Counted from the first letter of the stretch, positions 47,312-55,959 are shown. The stretch: 64,000 bases of DNA from Cryobacterium sp. PH29-G1 (GCF_030063365.1 NZ_JASISY010000004.1:248001-312000), one strand, 5' to 3'. Notes: a model not told the origin generated them from the letters alone. Numbers and translations: made by a program.

Positions 47312-48813
47312 TGAAGGCCGAACTGATGGACTTCGACAAAGCACTCGAACTCTTCGAGCCGGTGCTCGGCTTCGAGGTGCACGTCGAACTCAACACCAAA
47401 ACCAAAATGTTCTGCGGCTGTGCCAATGAGTTCGGTTCGGGCGCCAACACGAACACCTGCCCCACCTGCCTCGGCCTGCCCGGCGGTCTGCCCCAGGTGA
47501 ACAAGAAGGCCATTGAATCCAGCATCCGTCTGGGATTGGCTTTGGGCTGCGACATCGCGGAGCACTCGCGATTCGCCCGCAAGAACTATTTCTACCCCGA
47601 CACGGCGAAGAACTTTCAAACCAGCCAGTACGACGACCCGATCTGCCACGACGGATCGATCACGATCGAACTCGAAAGCGGCCGTCAGGTCACCGTCGAG
47701 ATCGAACGCGCTCACATGGAAGACGACGCCGGCAAGCTCACCCACATGGGTGGCTCCACCGGTCGGATCCAGGGCGCCGACTATTCGCTCGTGGATTACA
47801 ACCGCGGCGGCGTGCCGCTGGTCGAGATCGTGACCCAAATGATCGAGGGTGCCGAGCACGACGCGCCCGAGATCGGCAAGACCTACGTCGCGGCCATCCG
47901 TGAGATCGCCAAGGCGCTCGGCGTCTCCAACGCCCGCATGGAAGAGGGCAATGTACGCTGCGATGCCAACGTTTCCCTGCGCCCGCGTGGGTCGAACGTG
48001 CTCGGCACTCGCACCGAAACCAAAAATGTCAACTCGCTCCGTTCGGTCGAACGCGCGGTGCGTTATGAGATCCAGCGCCAGGCTGCGGTGCTGGCCGGCG
48101 GCGGTACCATCACGCAGGAGACCCGGCACTGGCACGAAGACACCGGTATCACCAGCGCCGGTCGACCCAAGAGCGACGCCGACGACTACCGCTACTTTCC
48201 CGAGCCCGACCTGCTGCCGATGGCACCGTCGCGCGAGTGGGTCGAAGAGCTGCGACTGACCCTGCCCGAGCCCCCCGCGGCCCGCCGCAAGCGCCTGCAG
48301 GCGGCGTGGGGTTTTGTGAACCTCGAATTCCAGGACGTCGTCAACTCCGACCTGCTCGACGCGGTCGAAGCGACCGTCGCGGCCGGAGCATCCGCTCAAG
48401 CCGCGCGCAAGTGGTGGACCGGAGAAATCGCCCGGCTCGCCAACGTGGCGGGCGTTGCTGCCGACTCGCTCGTCACTCCGGTGCAGCTTGCCGCGCTGAT
48501 CGAACTGGTCGAGGCCGGTACCCTCACCGATCGTCTGGCCCGGCAGGTGCTCGAGGGAGTTATCGCCGGCGAGGGTACCCCGGCCGAGGTCGTGGAGAGC
48601 CGCGGCCTGGCCGTCGTCTCGGACGACGGCGCGCTCATCGTGGCCATCGACGCCGCGTTGCTCGGCCAGCCCGACGTGCTCGCCAAGATTCGCGACGGCA
48701 AGGTGCAGGCCGCCGGCGCGGTTATCGGCGCGGTCATGAAGGCCATGCGGGGGCAAGCGGATGCCGCGCGCGTACGCGAACTTGTTCTTGAACGTGCCCA
48801 GGCGATCGAGTAA
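47311..48813 (+). CDS. gatB: Asp/Glu-tRNA amidotransferase subunit B
   Basis: Kinase and tRNA-binding subunit: activates the acyl group with ATP before amidation. 500 residues. [18 protein letters not shown] and CPTCLGLPG supply the zinc site; [12 protein letters not shown] and [11 protein letters not shown] follow. The YqeY-like helical tail is residues about 345-500. It starts one base inside the gatA stop (TGATG). Confidence 0.97.
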   Translation: MKAELMDFDKALELFEPVLGFEVHVELNTKTKMFCGCANEFGSGANTNTCPTCLGLPGGLPQVNKKAIESSIRLGLALGCDIAEHSRFARKNYFYPDTAKNFQTSQYDDPICHDGSITIELESGRQVTVEIERAHMEDDAGKLTHMGGSTGRIQGADYSLVDYNRGGVPLVEIVTQMIEGAEHDAPEIGKTYVAAIREIAKALGVSNARMEEGNVRCDANVSLRPRGSNVLGTRTETKNVNSLRSVERAVRYEIQRQAAVLAGGGTITQETRHWHEDTGITSAGRPKSDADDYRYFPEPDLLPMAPSREWVEELRLTLPEPPAARRKRLQAAWGFVNLEFQDVVNSDLLDAVEATVAAGASAQAARKWWTGEIARLANVAGVAADSLVTPVQLAALIELVEAGTLTDRLARQVLEGVIAGEGTPAEVVESRGLAVVSDDGALIVAIDAALLGQPDVLAKIRDGKVQAAGAVIGAVMKAMRGQADAARVRELVLERAQAIE

Positions 48814-48816
48814 GGC

Positions 48817-49089
48817 ATGACGAGCAACGAGACCCTGTTCGGAGTGGGGGTGCAGGTGATCGTGCGTCTGGACCGCAGCCGCTTTCCCGATTCCCTCATC
48901 GACGACCCGATCGGTGTGATCGTGGCGGCGGGGGAGTCGGAAGGCTCCGGACTGTATGCGCCGACCGTGGTTCGTGAGCGGTTCTGGATCGTCCGGTTCG
49001 AGGAGCCGTTTTTCGGCCTGGACGGCTCCGGACCGCACGACTCGGCACGCATACCGCAGAGTTTTCTGGAAGCGGCACCGGCGGCGTGA
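48817..49089 (+). CDS. Conserved small protein of unknown function after gatB
   Basis: 90 residues. No transmembrane segment. A beta-rich pattern (GVQVIVRLD, IGVIVAAGES, RFWIVRFEEPFFGLDG) suggests a small barrel. It begins three bases after the gatB stop and its own stop overlaps the following GTG by four bases, so it belongs to the gat operon. I do not recognise the family; a role with GatCAB or with the next gene's product is speculation. Confidence 0.75.
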   Translation: MTSNETLFGVGVQVIVRLDRSRFPDSLIDDPIGVIVAAGESEGSGLYAPTVVRERFWIVRFEEPFFGLDGSGPHDSARIPQSFLEAAPAA

Positions 49090-50192
49090 ACACGATCCAT
49101 CCGGAACGGTCCGAGCGCGCTCCGTCGGCCCGCGACATCCGTCGCTGGCGGCAATACCTGGCCGACGAGCAAGCGGAGGCCGCGGTATACCGCGACCTGG
49201 CGAATCGTCGCGCCGGCGAAGAACGGCAGATTCTGCTCGCCCTCGCCGACGCCGAAGGCCGCCACGAAGAACACTGGCGCCGGCTTCTGGGCAGCCATAT
49301 CGGTTCCCCGCGGCGCGGCGCGCTGCGTACCCGGTTTCTTGGGTTGCTCGCTCGACGGTTCGGATCGGTGTTCGTGCTCGCCCTCGCCCAACGGGCTGAA
49401 GGGCGGTCGCCATACGACGCGGATGCCGACGCGACCAACGCCATGGCCGCCGACGAAACCGTGCACGAAGAGGTAGTGCGCGGACTCGCCGCGCGCGGGC
49501 GCAAGCGTCTGTCCGGAACGTTCCGGGCCGCGGTCTTCGGCGTCAACGACGGGCTCGTGAGCAACCTCGCACTCGTGCTCGGTATCGGAGCGACCGGGGT
49601 GCCGGCCGCGACGATTCTGTTCACCGGAATCGCCGGCCTGCTTGCGGGGGCACTCTCGATGGGCGCCGGCGAATACGTTTCCGTACGGTCGCAGCGGGAA
49701 CTGCTGGAGGCATCCGCTCCAGCGGCTCCGGCCCAGAGCGTGCTCTCGCACCTTGACCTCGCCGCCAACGAGCTGACGCTGGTCTATCGGGCCCGCGGAA
49801 TGTCGGAAGAGGAAGCGGAAGCCTATGCCCGTGGCGTTCTGGCCACCGCCTATGCGGCCACCGGACCGATCGCCGCCAGCACGGGCGCTTCGGAACCCGA
49901 CGAGCACGAGGCAATCGGAACCGGCACCGGGGCAGCAGTGTCAAGCTTCTGCTTCTTCGCCTCCGGTGCGCTGCTACCGGTACTGCCCTACCTATTCGGC
50001 ATGAGCGGCCCGGCGGCCATCATCGTCGCCACCATCCTCGTGGGGCTGGCCCTGCTCGCCACCGGGGCCGTCGTCGGCCTGCTCTCCGGCGGCCCGCCGC
50101 TGAAGCGCGCCCTGCGGCAGCTCGTGATCGGCCTCGCTGCGGCGGCCGTCACCTACCTGCTCGGACTGGCTTTCGGCACCACCATCGGCTAG
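49086..50192 (+). CDS. Ferritin-like/VIT1 fusion, MbfA-type iron exporter
   Basis: 368 residues from GTG 49086, overlapping the previous stop. The N-terminal erythrin-like domain (1-130) has di-iron ligands in DEQAEAAVYRDLA, DAEGRHEEHW and ADETVHEEV. The C-terminal VIT1/CCC1 part has FGVNDGLVSNLALVLG, a cytoplasmic helical loop (about 205-255), and five membrane helices with SMGAGEYVSVRSQRE. Proteins of this layout export Fe2+ from the cytoplasm in Bradyrhizobium and Agrobacterium. All ligand positions I can see are intact. No iron-regulator site was found. Confidence 0.83.
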   Translation: MNTIHPERSERAPSARDIRRWRQYLADEQAEAAVYRDLANRRAGEERQILLALADAEGRHEEHWRRLLGSHIGSPRRGALRTRFLGLLARRFGSVFVLALAQRAEGRSPYDADADATNAMAADETVHEEVVRGLAARGRKRLSGTFRAAVFGVNDGLVSNLALVLGIGATGVPAATILFTGIAGLLAGALSMGAGEYVSVRSQRELLEASAPAAPAQSVLSHLDLAANELTLVYRARGMSEEEAEAYARGVLATAYAATGPIAASTGASEPDEHEAIGTGTGAAVSSFCFFASGALLPVLPYLFGMSGPAAIIVATILVGLALLATGAVVGLLSGGPPLKRALRQLVIGLAAAAVTYLLGLAFGTTIG

Positions 50193-50308
50193 CTGGCCGG
50201 CTGGACAGTGCCGACAGCCACGGCCGGTCCGGTCTGGCCGCAGCACTGCGCGAACAGGTTATGCGCTCGCTTTTACCCCGGACGTAGTGGCGACGGGCAG
50301 GATGGGGT

Positions 50309-50314
50309 TAGGGT
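50309..50314 (+). promoter_or_regulatory. Leaderless promoter of dinB
   Basis: TAGGGT exactly six bases before GTG 50321; the six bases are TTTTCG, so there is no ribosome site. Confidence 0.55.
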
Positions 50315-50320
50315 TTTTCG

Positions 50321-51529
50321 GTGGGTAAACAGGACGGCACCTTTCGGCAGATCTCGGCGGACGACGTCGACGACAGCTCGGCGACCATGCTGCACGTCGA
50401 CCTCGATGCGTTCTTTGTCTCGGTCGAGCTGCTCTCGCACCCCGAATACGTGCATCAGCCGGTGATCGTCGGCCACCGTGGTGCACGTTCGGTCGTGACG
50501 GCGGCCAACTACATTGCGCGGCGCTACGGCGTGAACTCGGCGATGCCGATGGCGCTTGCGCTGCGGCAGTGCCCGAACGCGATCGTGCTCGAACCGCACA
50601 TGGGGCTCTACCGCGACTTCTCGACCACGGTCATGAGCATCTTCGACGACATCACGCCGCTCGTTGAACGACTCGGCATCGACGAGGCCTTCCTCGACGT
50701 GACCGGTGCGACCGGGCTGTTTGGTTCCCCGGCCGTGATCGGCGAGCTCATTCGCGCGCGAGTGTTCGCTGCGACCGGGTTGGTCTGTTCGGTTGGCGCG
50801 GCCTCGACCAAATTCGTCGCCAAACTCGCCTCCGGCCTGGCCAAACCCAACGGTCTGCTCGTCGTTCCGGCGGAGTCGACGATTGAGTTTCTGCATCCGC
50901 TACCGGTAACCGCCCTGTGGGGTGTCGGCGCGGCCACCGAGCAGGTGCTGACCCGCCTCGGCCTGAAGCTCATCGGCGATATCGCGCACACGCCGCTCGC
51001 GGTGTTGCAGAAGACGCTGGGGGAGGCATCCGGTCTGAAACTGTTCGAATTGTCGTGGGGGCGTGACCCGCGTGCGGTGACGCTGGAACGTGAAGAAAAG
51101 AGCGTCGGCCACGAGGTGACCTTTGAACACGACGTGACCGATATCGACCGGTTGCACAGCGAGCTGCTGCGGCAGTGCGACCTCGTGGCTGCTCGGCTGC
51201 GGCGGAGTGACCTCGTGGCCCGTCGCGTCTCCCTCAAGCTGCGCTACACCGACTTCAGCACGGTCACGCGCTCGCGCACCCTCGCCGAACCCAGCAATGT
51301 GGGTCGCCGCATCTATGAGGAAGCGGTCGCCGCGTTCGACCTGCTGGCTGCCTCGGGCATTCGGGTGCGCCTGATCGGGGTGCGGGCCGAGCAACTCGGC
51401 ACGGCATCGGGATCGGTGGGACTGTGGGATCCCGACGAAGACTGGCGGGGCGCGGAGTTGGCAGTGGATTCCGTCACCGAACGATTCGGGGCGGGAACAG
51501 TACGACCGGCCTCGTTCTTCAAGCCCTAG
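50321..51529 (+). CDS. dinB: DNA polymerase IV (Y-family)
   Basis: Error-prone translesion polymerase. 402 residues. Catalytic acids are in LHVDLDAFFVSVE (Asp27) and GIDEAFLDVTG (Asp121-Glu122), where the usual SIDEAFLD serine is glycine. YGVNSAMPM replaces the common YGVRSAMP, and the little-finger domain begins about residue 245. A LPVTALWGVG segment carries the helix-hairpin-helix. The extreme C-terminus lacks a clear beta-clamp motif. No SOS box is convincing in the 128-base upstream gap. Confidence 0.94.
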   Translation: MGKQDGTFRQISADDVDDSSATMLHVDLDAFFVSVELLSHPEYVHQPVIVGHRGARSVVTAANYIARRYGVNSAMPMALALRQCPNAIVLEPHMGLYRDFSTTVMSIFDDITPLVERLGIDEAFLDVTGATGLFGSPAVIGELIRARVFAATGLVCSVGAASTKFVAKLASGLAKPNGLLVVPAESTIEFLHPLPVTALWGVGAATEQVLTRLGLKLIGDIAHTPLAVLQKTLGEASGLKLFELSWGRDPRAVTLEREEKSVGHEVTFEHDVTDIDRLHSELLRQCDLVAARLRRSDLVARRVSLKLRYTDFSTVTRSRTLAEPSNVGRRIYEEAVAAFDLLAASGIRVRLIGVRAEQLGTASGSVGLWDPDEDWRGAELAVDSVTERFGAGTVRPASFFKP

Positions 51530-51535
51530 TCGCGC

Positions 51536-51541
51536 TAACCT
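51536..51541 (+). promoter_or_regulatory. Leaderless promoter of the GerW-like gene
   Basis: TAACCT exactly six bases before ATG 51548. Confidence 0.5.
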
Positions 51542-51547
51542 GTTGGG

Positions 51548-51868
51548 ATGACCAGCCTCCCGGAAAAACTCGCAGATACTTTTCGTTCCGCCGGTGTGAA
51601 ATCGGCCTATGGTGACCCGGTGCAAATCGATGGTGTCACCCTGGTGCCGGTGGCGCTCGCGTACTACGGCTTCGGCGGCGGTGACGCCGGGGAAGGCGGC
51701 TCCGGCGGCGGAGGCGGCGGCGTGACGCTGCCGATCGGTGCCTACGTGAAGTCGGGTGGCACCGCCCGCTTCGAGCCCAATGTCATTGCGCTGCTCGCCG
51801 TCGGCGTTCCGTTCCTGATCGTGGCCGGGCGCGCCCTGGCCCGCGTCATCAAGGCCCTAAAAAAGTAG
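51548..51868 (+). CDS. Short GerW/YtfJ-family protein
   Basis: 106 residues. The start GDPVQIDGVTLVPVALAYYGFGGG, then a Gly-only stretch (GEGGSGGGGGG) and VTLPIGAYVKSGG match the C-terminal part of the GerW/YtfJ family, known from Bacillus spore germination but also widespread in non-sporulating actinobacteria with unknown role. A hydrophobic C-terminal helix (about 79-98) followed by KALKK suggests membrane attachment, not typical of GerW. It is monocistronic and followed by the second GGGCCC repeat. Confidence 0.75.
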   Translation: MTSLPEKLADTFRSAGVKSAYGDPVQIDGVTLVPVALAYYGFGGGDAGEGGSGGGGGGVTLPIGAYVKSGGTARFEPNVIALLAVGVPFLIVAGRALARVIKALKK

Positions 51869-51881
51869 CCCCCTCCGCCCC

Positions 51882-51899
51882 CCTGTCCGTCCGGACAGG
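51882..51899. terminator. Short hairpin after the GerW-like gene
   Basis: CCTGTCC pairs with GGACAGG around GTCC, 13 bases after the stop. No T-tract. Confidence 0.5.
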
Positions 51900-51903
51900 T
51901 GCC

Positions 51904-51967
51904 CGGGCCCGGGCCCGGAAAGTGGGCCCACGATAGATCATGGGCCCACTTGCATAAGGTGGGCCCA
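51904..51967. repeat. GGGCCC-rich interspersed repeat, copy 2
   Basis: Begins with the same 18 bases as copy 1 (8648). It contains a perfect inverted repeat: AAGTGGGCCCA (51920-51930) and TGGGCCCACTT (51941-51951) around a 10-base loop. A further TGGGCCCA unit lies at 51962, and another GGGCCC lies at 51990. As in copy 1, it fills the gap between two converging genes. Confidence 0.75.
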
Positions 51968-52000
51968 GGCGCGTGCTGTTACGGGTGGTGGGCCCGGGCG

Positions 52001-52204
52001 TTAGCGGCGGCCGCGGCGCGGCCAGCGTGGGCGGCGCGCGAACCGTCGGCGCAGCCAGCGCGGCGTTCGGGGGCGCAGCCAGACCGGCCAGTGCCACGGG
52101 CCGCTCACCGGCAGACCCTGGGCAATTCGCCGCTGCCGCAGAATGAACCGGCGCATAAGCACAAGGTACAGCGCCGCCAACACGAGCAAAATACCGATGC
52201 TCAT
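52001..52204 (-). CDS. Small membrane protein with basic tail
   Basis: 67 residues. One N-terminal hydrophobic helix (2-16) is followed by an extremely Arg/Trp/Pro-rich tail (RRFILRQRRIAQG, then WPVWLRPRTPRWLRRRF), so the N-terminus is probably outside and the tail cytoplasmic. Family unknown. The ATG 52204 has no ribosome site but overlaps the stop of a 5-codon frame that starts six bases after a -10 box, suggesting translation by coupling. Confidence 0.6.
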   Translation of the reverse strand: MSIGILLVLAALYLVLMRRFILRQRRIAQGLPVSGPWHWPVWLRPRTPRWLRRRFARRPRWPRRGRR

Positions 52205-52218
52205 GTTGTGATTCCCAT
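52201..52218 (-). CDS. Putative 5-codon leader peptide MGITT
   Basis: ATG 52218 sits exactly six bases after TAGACT (52225-52230), the leaderless geometry used elsewhere in the window. It codes only for MGITT, and its TGA overlaps ATG 52204 (ATGA). It may exist just to bring ribosomes to the next start. Confidence 0.4.
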   Translation of the reverse strand: MGITT

Positions 52219-52224
52219 GCCGTC

Positions 52225-52230
52225 AGTCTA
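52225..52230 (-). promoter_or_regulatory. Leaderless promoter of the mini-ORF/small membrane protein
   Basis: Minus-strand TAGACT six bases before ATG 52218. Confidence 0.5.
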
Positions 52231-52240
52231 GGCGGGGCAC

Positions 52241-52246
52241 TACAAT
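52241..52246 (+). promoter_or_regulatory. -10 box of the thiamine transporter operon
   Basis: TACAAT ends 10 bases before the TPP aptamer, so transcription would begin just ahead of the riboswitch. It is 10 bases from the divergent TAGACT box of the small membrane protein. Confidence 0.6.
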
Positions 52247-52256
52247 TGAACACGAT

Positions 52257-52385
52257 CACGGGAGTCCGGTACACCGGGCTGAGAGGAAGCTGACCAAGCT
52301 TCGACCGTCGAACCTGATCTGGATCATGCCAGCGCAGGGAGGCTTCTCAATCCCGTGCCCTGTATTCACCTACGGAAAGGGCACG
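52257..52385 (+). ncRNA. TPP riboswitch (THI element) with SD-sequestering hairpin
   Basis: The aptamer spans about 52257-52343. The conserved CTGAGA is at 52279, followed by ACCTGATCTGGATCATGCCA and GCGCAGGGA, the core of the THI box. Downstream, CGTGCCCT (52354-52361) pairs with AGGGCACG (52378-52385), covering the likely ribosome site AAAGG. CACGGGA (52257-52263), at the 5' edge of the aptamer, can pair with TCCCGTG (52351-52357), freeing the ribosome site. That is the architecture of a TPP switch blocking translation when thiamine is plentiful. Confidence 0.9.
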
Positions 52386-52389
52386 AACA

Positions 52390-53049
52390 GTGCACGCTAC
52401 AACGACTTCAGTCCACCAGTCCACTCCAGCGGCGGGTTCGCCGAAGAAGCCGCGCAACTTTCGCTGGCGCGTCGTCGACATCGTCGTGGCGAGCGTTATC
52501 GGTGTCGCGAGCGGCGTCATCTTCTGGGCGTGGGGTCTGGCCTGGTCCCCGCTCAGCGCGATCCTCGCGTTCACACCCGGGCTGGAAGGCCTTCTGGCCG
52601 GCGGCTGGTTGTTTGCCGGCGTGCTCGGCGGCCTCATCATTCGTAAGCCCGGTGCGGCTCTGTACACGGAGGTTGTTGCGGCCGTCGTTTCGATGCTGAT
52701 CGGCACCCAGTGGGGGTTCTCCACCCTGATCTGGGGCGTTGTCGAAGGCCTCGGAGCGGAGATCGTGCTCGCACTGTTCCTGTACGCCAACTGGCGGCTG
52801 GGCGTGGCGCTGCTCGCGGGCGCCGGAGCCGGCGTGGCCGTGGGACTGCTCGACACGACGTTCACCAGCTATGCGGCACTGGATTTCGGTTACAAGGCCG
52901 TCTACTTCGTATCCGCTGTGGTGTCGGGCACCGTGCTGGCCGGATTGCTGTCATGGTTCACCGTGCGCGGGCTGGCCCGCACCGGTGCCCTCGGCCGGTT
53001 TGCGTCCGGGCGGGAAGGTTCGCGAGCGTCGTCCCCCGCGCGCAGCTGA
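52390..53049 (+). CDS. ykoE: Thiamine ECF transporter substrate component YkoE
   Basis: 219 residues. Membrane protein of about six helices that binds thiamine or its hydroxymethylpyrimidine part. FRWRVVDIVVASVIG, GVIFWAWGLAW and NWRLGVALL fit YkoE. Start GTG 52390, nine bases after AAAGG in the riboswitch hairpin. The first 20 residues and the last 25 are flexible and polar. First of four same-strand genes with gaps of a few bases. Confidence 0.92.
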   Translation: MHATTTSVHQSTPAAGSPKKPRNFRWRVVDIVVASVIGVASGVIFWAWGLAWSPLSAILAFTPGLEGLLAGGWLFAGVLGGLIIRKPGAALYTEVVAAVVSMLIGTQWGFSTLIWGVVEGLGAEIVLALFLYANWRLGVALLAGAGAGVAVGLLDTTFTSYAALDFGYKAVYFVSAVVSGTVLAGLLSWFTVRGLARTGALGRFASGREGSRASSPARS

Positions 53050-53052
53050 CGG

Positions 53053-54582
53053 ATGCCTGACACATCGTCGTTCCCGCTCGCTCGCGACCCGCAGATTCGT
53101 CCCGTGCAGATCCGTGCGCGAGGCTGGGGCTGGCGTCACGCCGGGCGCCACAGCCCGGCTGTTTCCGGTCTGGACTTGCAGATTGAACCCGGCGAGCGGG
53201 TACTGCTGCTCGGCGCCAGCGGTGCCGGTAAAAGCACCCTGGTGCACGCCCTGGCCGGGGTGCTCGGCGACGCCGAAGACGGCGATGAAACGGGCAGTCT
53301 GCTGGTTGACGGGCGACGCGCAGCCGAGGCGCGAGGGCGTGTCGGTCTGGTGCTGCAAGATCCCGATTCGCAGGTCGTGCTCGCCCGGGTCGGCGACGAC
53401 GTGGCATTCGGCTGCGAGAACCTTGCCGTTCCGCGGGTCGAGATCTGGCCGCGCGTGCGGCAAGCCCTGGCCGAGGTCGGTTTGGGCCTGCCTCTCGACC
53501 ATCCAACCTCGAGCCTGAGCGGGGGCCAGAAACAGCGACTGGCCCTGGCTGGCGTTCTCGCCATGCAACCGGGGCTGCTGTTGCTCGACGAACCGACTGC
53601 GAACCTCGATCCGGGCGGTGTCATCGACGTGCGTGACGCCGTCGTACGTTCTCTCGACCATTCCGGGGCAACCTTTGTGGTCATCGAGCACCGCGTCGAC
53701 GTCTGGCAGGACGTCGTGGACCGTGTCATCGTGCTCGATCCAAGCGGCGGGGTGCTGGCTGACGGGGCGACCCGCGAAATTCTGTCCAGCCAGGGCGCGC
53801 GTCTGGCGCAGGCCGGCGTCTGGGTACCGGCCCTGCCTCCCCGGTTTCCGATCCGGCATCCGATCAGTCGCCCGCAGGCGTTGCTCCGCGCCGAGGGACT
53901 CGCGGTCGGTCGCGTACCGTTCGGCCGACGCACCGCATCCGTTGTCGCCGACGCCATCACCCTTGACGTGCGCGCGGGCACGGCCACCGTCGTGACCGGA
54001 CCAAACGGCTCCGGTAAATCCACGCTCGCTCTGACCCTGGCCGGTTTGCTCGCCCCCGCTGGCGGGACCCTGCGAGCGAGCGAGCGCTTCGCGGCGGGCA
54101 TTTCGCCGCAGCCGCATCGATGGCGTTCCAAGCAGCTTCTGACCCGCATTGGAACCGTTTTTCAAGACCCGGAACACCAGTTCCTGGCAGCTACCGTGCG
54201 CGATGATCTGCTGATCGGTCCGCGCGCGCTCGGACTCAGCCACGCTGAGCAGACCAGTCGTGTCGATGATCTGATGCACCGGCTGAGGCTCGATCATCTT
54301 GCCGACGCCAACCCGTTCACCCTGTCCGGTGGCGAGAAGCGACGGATGTCCGTGGCCACCGTGCTCGCAACCCGTCCCGGCCTGCTCGTGCTCGATGAGC
54401 CGACCTTCGGACAGGATTCCCGCACCTGGCAAGAGCTCGTGACCCTGCTGGCCGAGCTGCTCGACGAGGGAACCGCCCTCGTTGCGGTCACCCACGACGC
54501 CCAATTCGTTGCTGCCCTGGCTGACGAGGAATACCGCCTCGGCCTGCCAGACCCGATCCGGCTTGCGGCGGGAGCACAATGA
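53053..54582 (+). CDS. ykoD: Thiamine ECF transporter ATPase YkoD (two ABC domains)
   Basis: 509 residues with two ABC ATPase domains fused head to tail. Domain 1: Walker A GASGAGKSTLV, Q-loop VLQDPDSQ, signature LSGGQKQR, Walker B LLLLDEPTANLD. Domain 2: GPNGSGKSTLA, VFQDPEHQ, LSGGEKRR, LLVLDEPTFGQD. Both sites look complete. ATG 53053 follows the ykoE stop by three bases, and the gene overlaps ykoC by four. Confidence 0.95.
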   Translation: MPDTSSFPLARDPQIRPVQIRARGWGWRHAGRHSPAVSGLDLQIEPGERVLLLGASGAGKSTLVHALAGVLGDAEDGDETGSLLVDGRRAAEARGRVGLVLQDPDSQVVLARVGDDVAFGCENLAVPRVEIWPRVRQALAEVGLGLPLDHPTSSLSGGQKQRLALAGVLAMQPGLLLLDEPTANLDPGGVIDVRDAVVRSLDHSGATFVVIEHRVDVWQDVVDRVIVLDPSGGVLADGATREILSSQGARLAQAGVWVPALPPRFPIRHPISRPQALLRAEGLAVGRVPFGRRTASVVADAITLDVRAGTATVVTGPNGSGKSTLALTLAGLLAPAGGTLRASERFAAGISPQPHRWRSKQLLTRIGTVFQDPEHQFLAATVRDDLLIGPRALGLSHAEQTSRVDDLMHRLRLDHLADANPFTLSGGEKRRMSVATVLATRPGLLVLDEPTFGQDSRTWQELVTLLAELLDEGTALVAVTHDAQFVAALADEEYRLGLPDPIRLAAGAQ

Positions 54583-55373
54583 GTCTGCTCACCCCGACGA
54601 TCCGCCCGAGCGTCGTTGCCCGACTCAACCCGGTGAGCAAGCTTGCCGTTGCCCTTATCGTGAGTTGCGCGCTGCTGCTCTCCATCGACTGGGTGTCGGC
54701 GGGCGTCGCGCTGTTGCTCGAGGCCGTGTTGCTGACCTGGAGCGGTTTGAGCGCGCGAGCGTTCTGGCTGCGCACCGCACCGCTCTGGATCGCAGCGCCG
54801 ATGGCATCGGTGACAACGATTCTGTACGGCGAAGACTCCGGCGCATTGCTGTGGCATTTCGGATTTATCACGGTTACCGAAGGCTCAGCCCAACTGGGCT
54901 TGGCCATCGGGCTACGGGTGCTCGCGATCGGTCTGCCCGGGATCGTGTTGCTCGCCACGACCGATCCCACCGACCTCGCCGACGGTCTGGCCCAGGTGCT
55001 GCGCCTGCCGAGCAGGTTCGTGCTGGGTGGCCTGGCCGGACTGCGGCTGGTGGGCATGTTCATTGAAGACTGGCATTCCCTCAACCTCGCGCGCCGGGCC
55101 CGCGGGGTCGGTGATGGCGGTGGCATGCGCGGTGCTGCTCAGCGGTTCTTCGGCCCGGCGTTCGCCCTGCTCGTGATCTCGGTGCGTCGCGGCAGCAAAC
55201 TCGCCACGGCGATGGAAGCGCGCGGTTTTGGCAGCGACGAACCGCGTACCTGGGCTCGGCCTTCTCAGGTTCGTGCGGCCGATGTCGTGCTCGTCGCGAT
55301 CGGATTCTCGATTGCCGGTATCGCCATCGGCGTTGCCGTGTGGGCCGGGACCTGGAGTTTCATTCTTGCCTGA
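54579..55373 (+). CDS. ykoC: Thiamine ECF transporter T component YkoC
   Basis: 264 residues. EcfT-type membrane protein joining ATPases to YkoE, with five or six helices and the coupling motif AMEARGFGS near residue 215. Also shows NPVSKLAVALIVS at the start. It begins inside the ykoD stop (ATGA). Confidence 0.93.
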   Translation: MSLLTPTIRPSVVARLNPVSKLAVALIVSCALLLSIDWVSAGVALLLEAVLLTWSGLSARAFWLRTAPLWIAAPMASVTTILYGEDSGALLWHFGFITVTEGSAQLGLAIGLRVLAIGLPGIVLLATTDPTDLADGLAQVLRLPSRFVLGGLAGLRLVGMFIEDWHSLNLARRARGVGDGGGMRGAAQRFFGPAFALLVISVRRGSKLATAMEARGFGSDEPRTWARPSQVRAADVVLVAIGFSIAGIAIGVAVWAGTWSFILA

Positions 55374-55959
55374 CACCAGTCTTTCGCGGCCAGCCGCACG
55401 GGGCTTCACGACCTTGCTGGCCCCCGTACTGCGGGCCGTTGCCGCTGCCGAGCCGAACGCGGTGGTGCTCATCGACGGACCGAGCGGAGCGGGCAAGAGC
55501 ACCCTGGCAGACGCGGTCGTGGCTGCCTGGCCGGGCACGCACCGCCCGACTCTGGTGCGCCTCGACGACATCTATCCGGGCTGGCAGGGGTTGGATGCTG
55601 CCATCGAGCAGGTCTACACCCGCCTGTTGGCACCGCGCCGGGCCGGCCTGCCCGGGCAGTGGCAGCGTTTCGACTGGGTGCGCGGTGAGCCGGCGGAATG
55701 GAACCGGGTCGACCCGCAGCATCCGCTCGTGCTGGAAGGCTGCGGTGCGCTGGCGTCTGCCCACGAGGCCGTGAGCGATGTGCGGGTGTGGATCGATGCC
55801 GATGACACGTTGCGCAAACGCCGCGCTCTGGATCGGGACGGCGAGCTGTATCGACCGTATTGGGACCGCTGGCAGGCGCAGTGGGAGTCCTATGTTGTGC
55901 GGGAGACCCCCAGCCGGTGGGCGACCGTTCGTCTGGGGGTGGATCCGAGACCGACCTGA
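55366..55959 (+). CDS. P-loop kinase (uridine kinase-like) attached to the thiamine operon
   Basis: 197 residues if started at TTG 55366, eight bases after GGAG and overlapping ykoC by eight bases; no ATG or GTG fits better. Walker A is IDGPSGAGKSTLAD; the LVRLDDIYPGWQGLD segment is typical of uridine-kinase and phosphoribulokinase-like proteins, and LEGCGALAS is a following Walker-B-like strand. A LID-like RKRRALDRDGE loop is present. The substrate is unknown; the operon hints at a thiamine-related alcohol, but such kinases also sit beside unrelated genes. Confidence 0.72.
   Translation: MPDTSLSRPAARGFTTLLAPVLRAVAAAEPNAVVLIDGPSGAGKSTLADAVVAAWPGTHRPTLVRLDDIYPGWQGLDAAIEQVYTRLLAPRRAGLPGQWQRFDWVRGEPAEWNRVDPQHPLVLEGCGALASAHEAVSDVRVWIDADDTLRKRRALDRDGELYRPYWDRWQAQWESYVVRETPSRWATVRLGVDPRPT

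Noticed and set aside
45446..47344. Very long antisense frame opposite gatC-gatA (and similar ones opposite gatB, glgB, gap, ligA)
   Set aside because: High-GC codon bias opens such shadow frames; the plus-strand genes have complete family motifs.
50193..50320. LexA/SOS box before dinB (CGAACAGGTT)
   Set aside because: Only a half-site resembles the actinobacterial CGAAC-N4-GTTCG pattern; the other half does not match.
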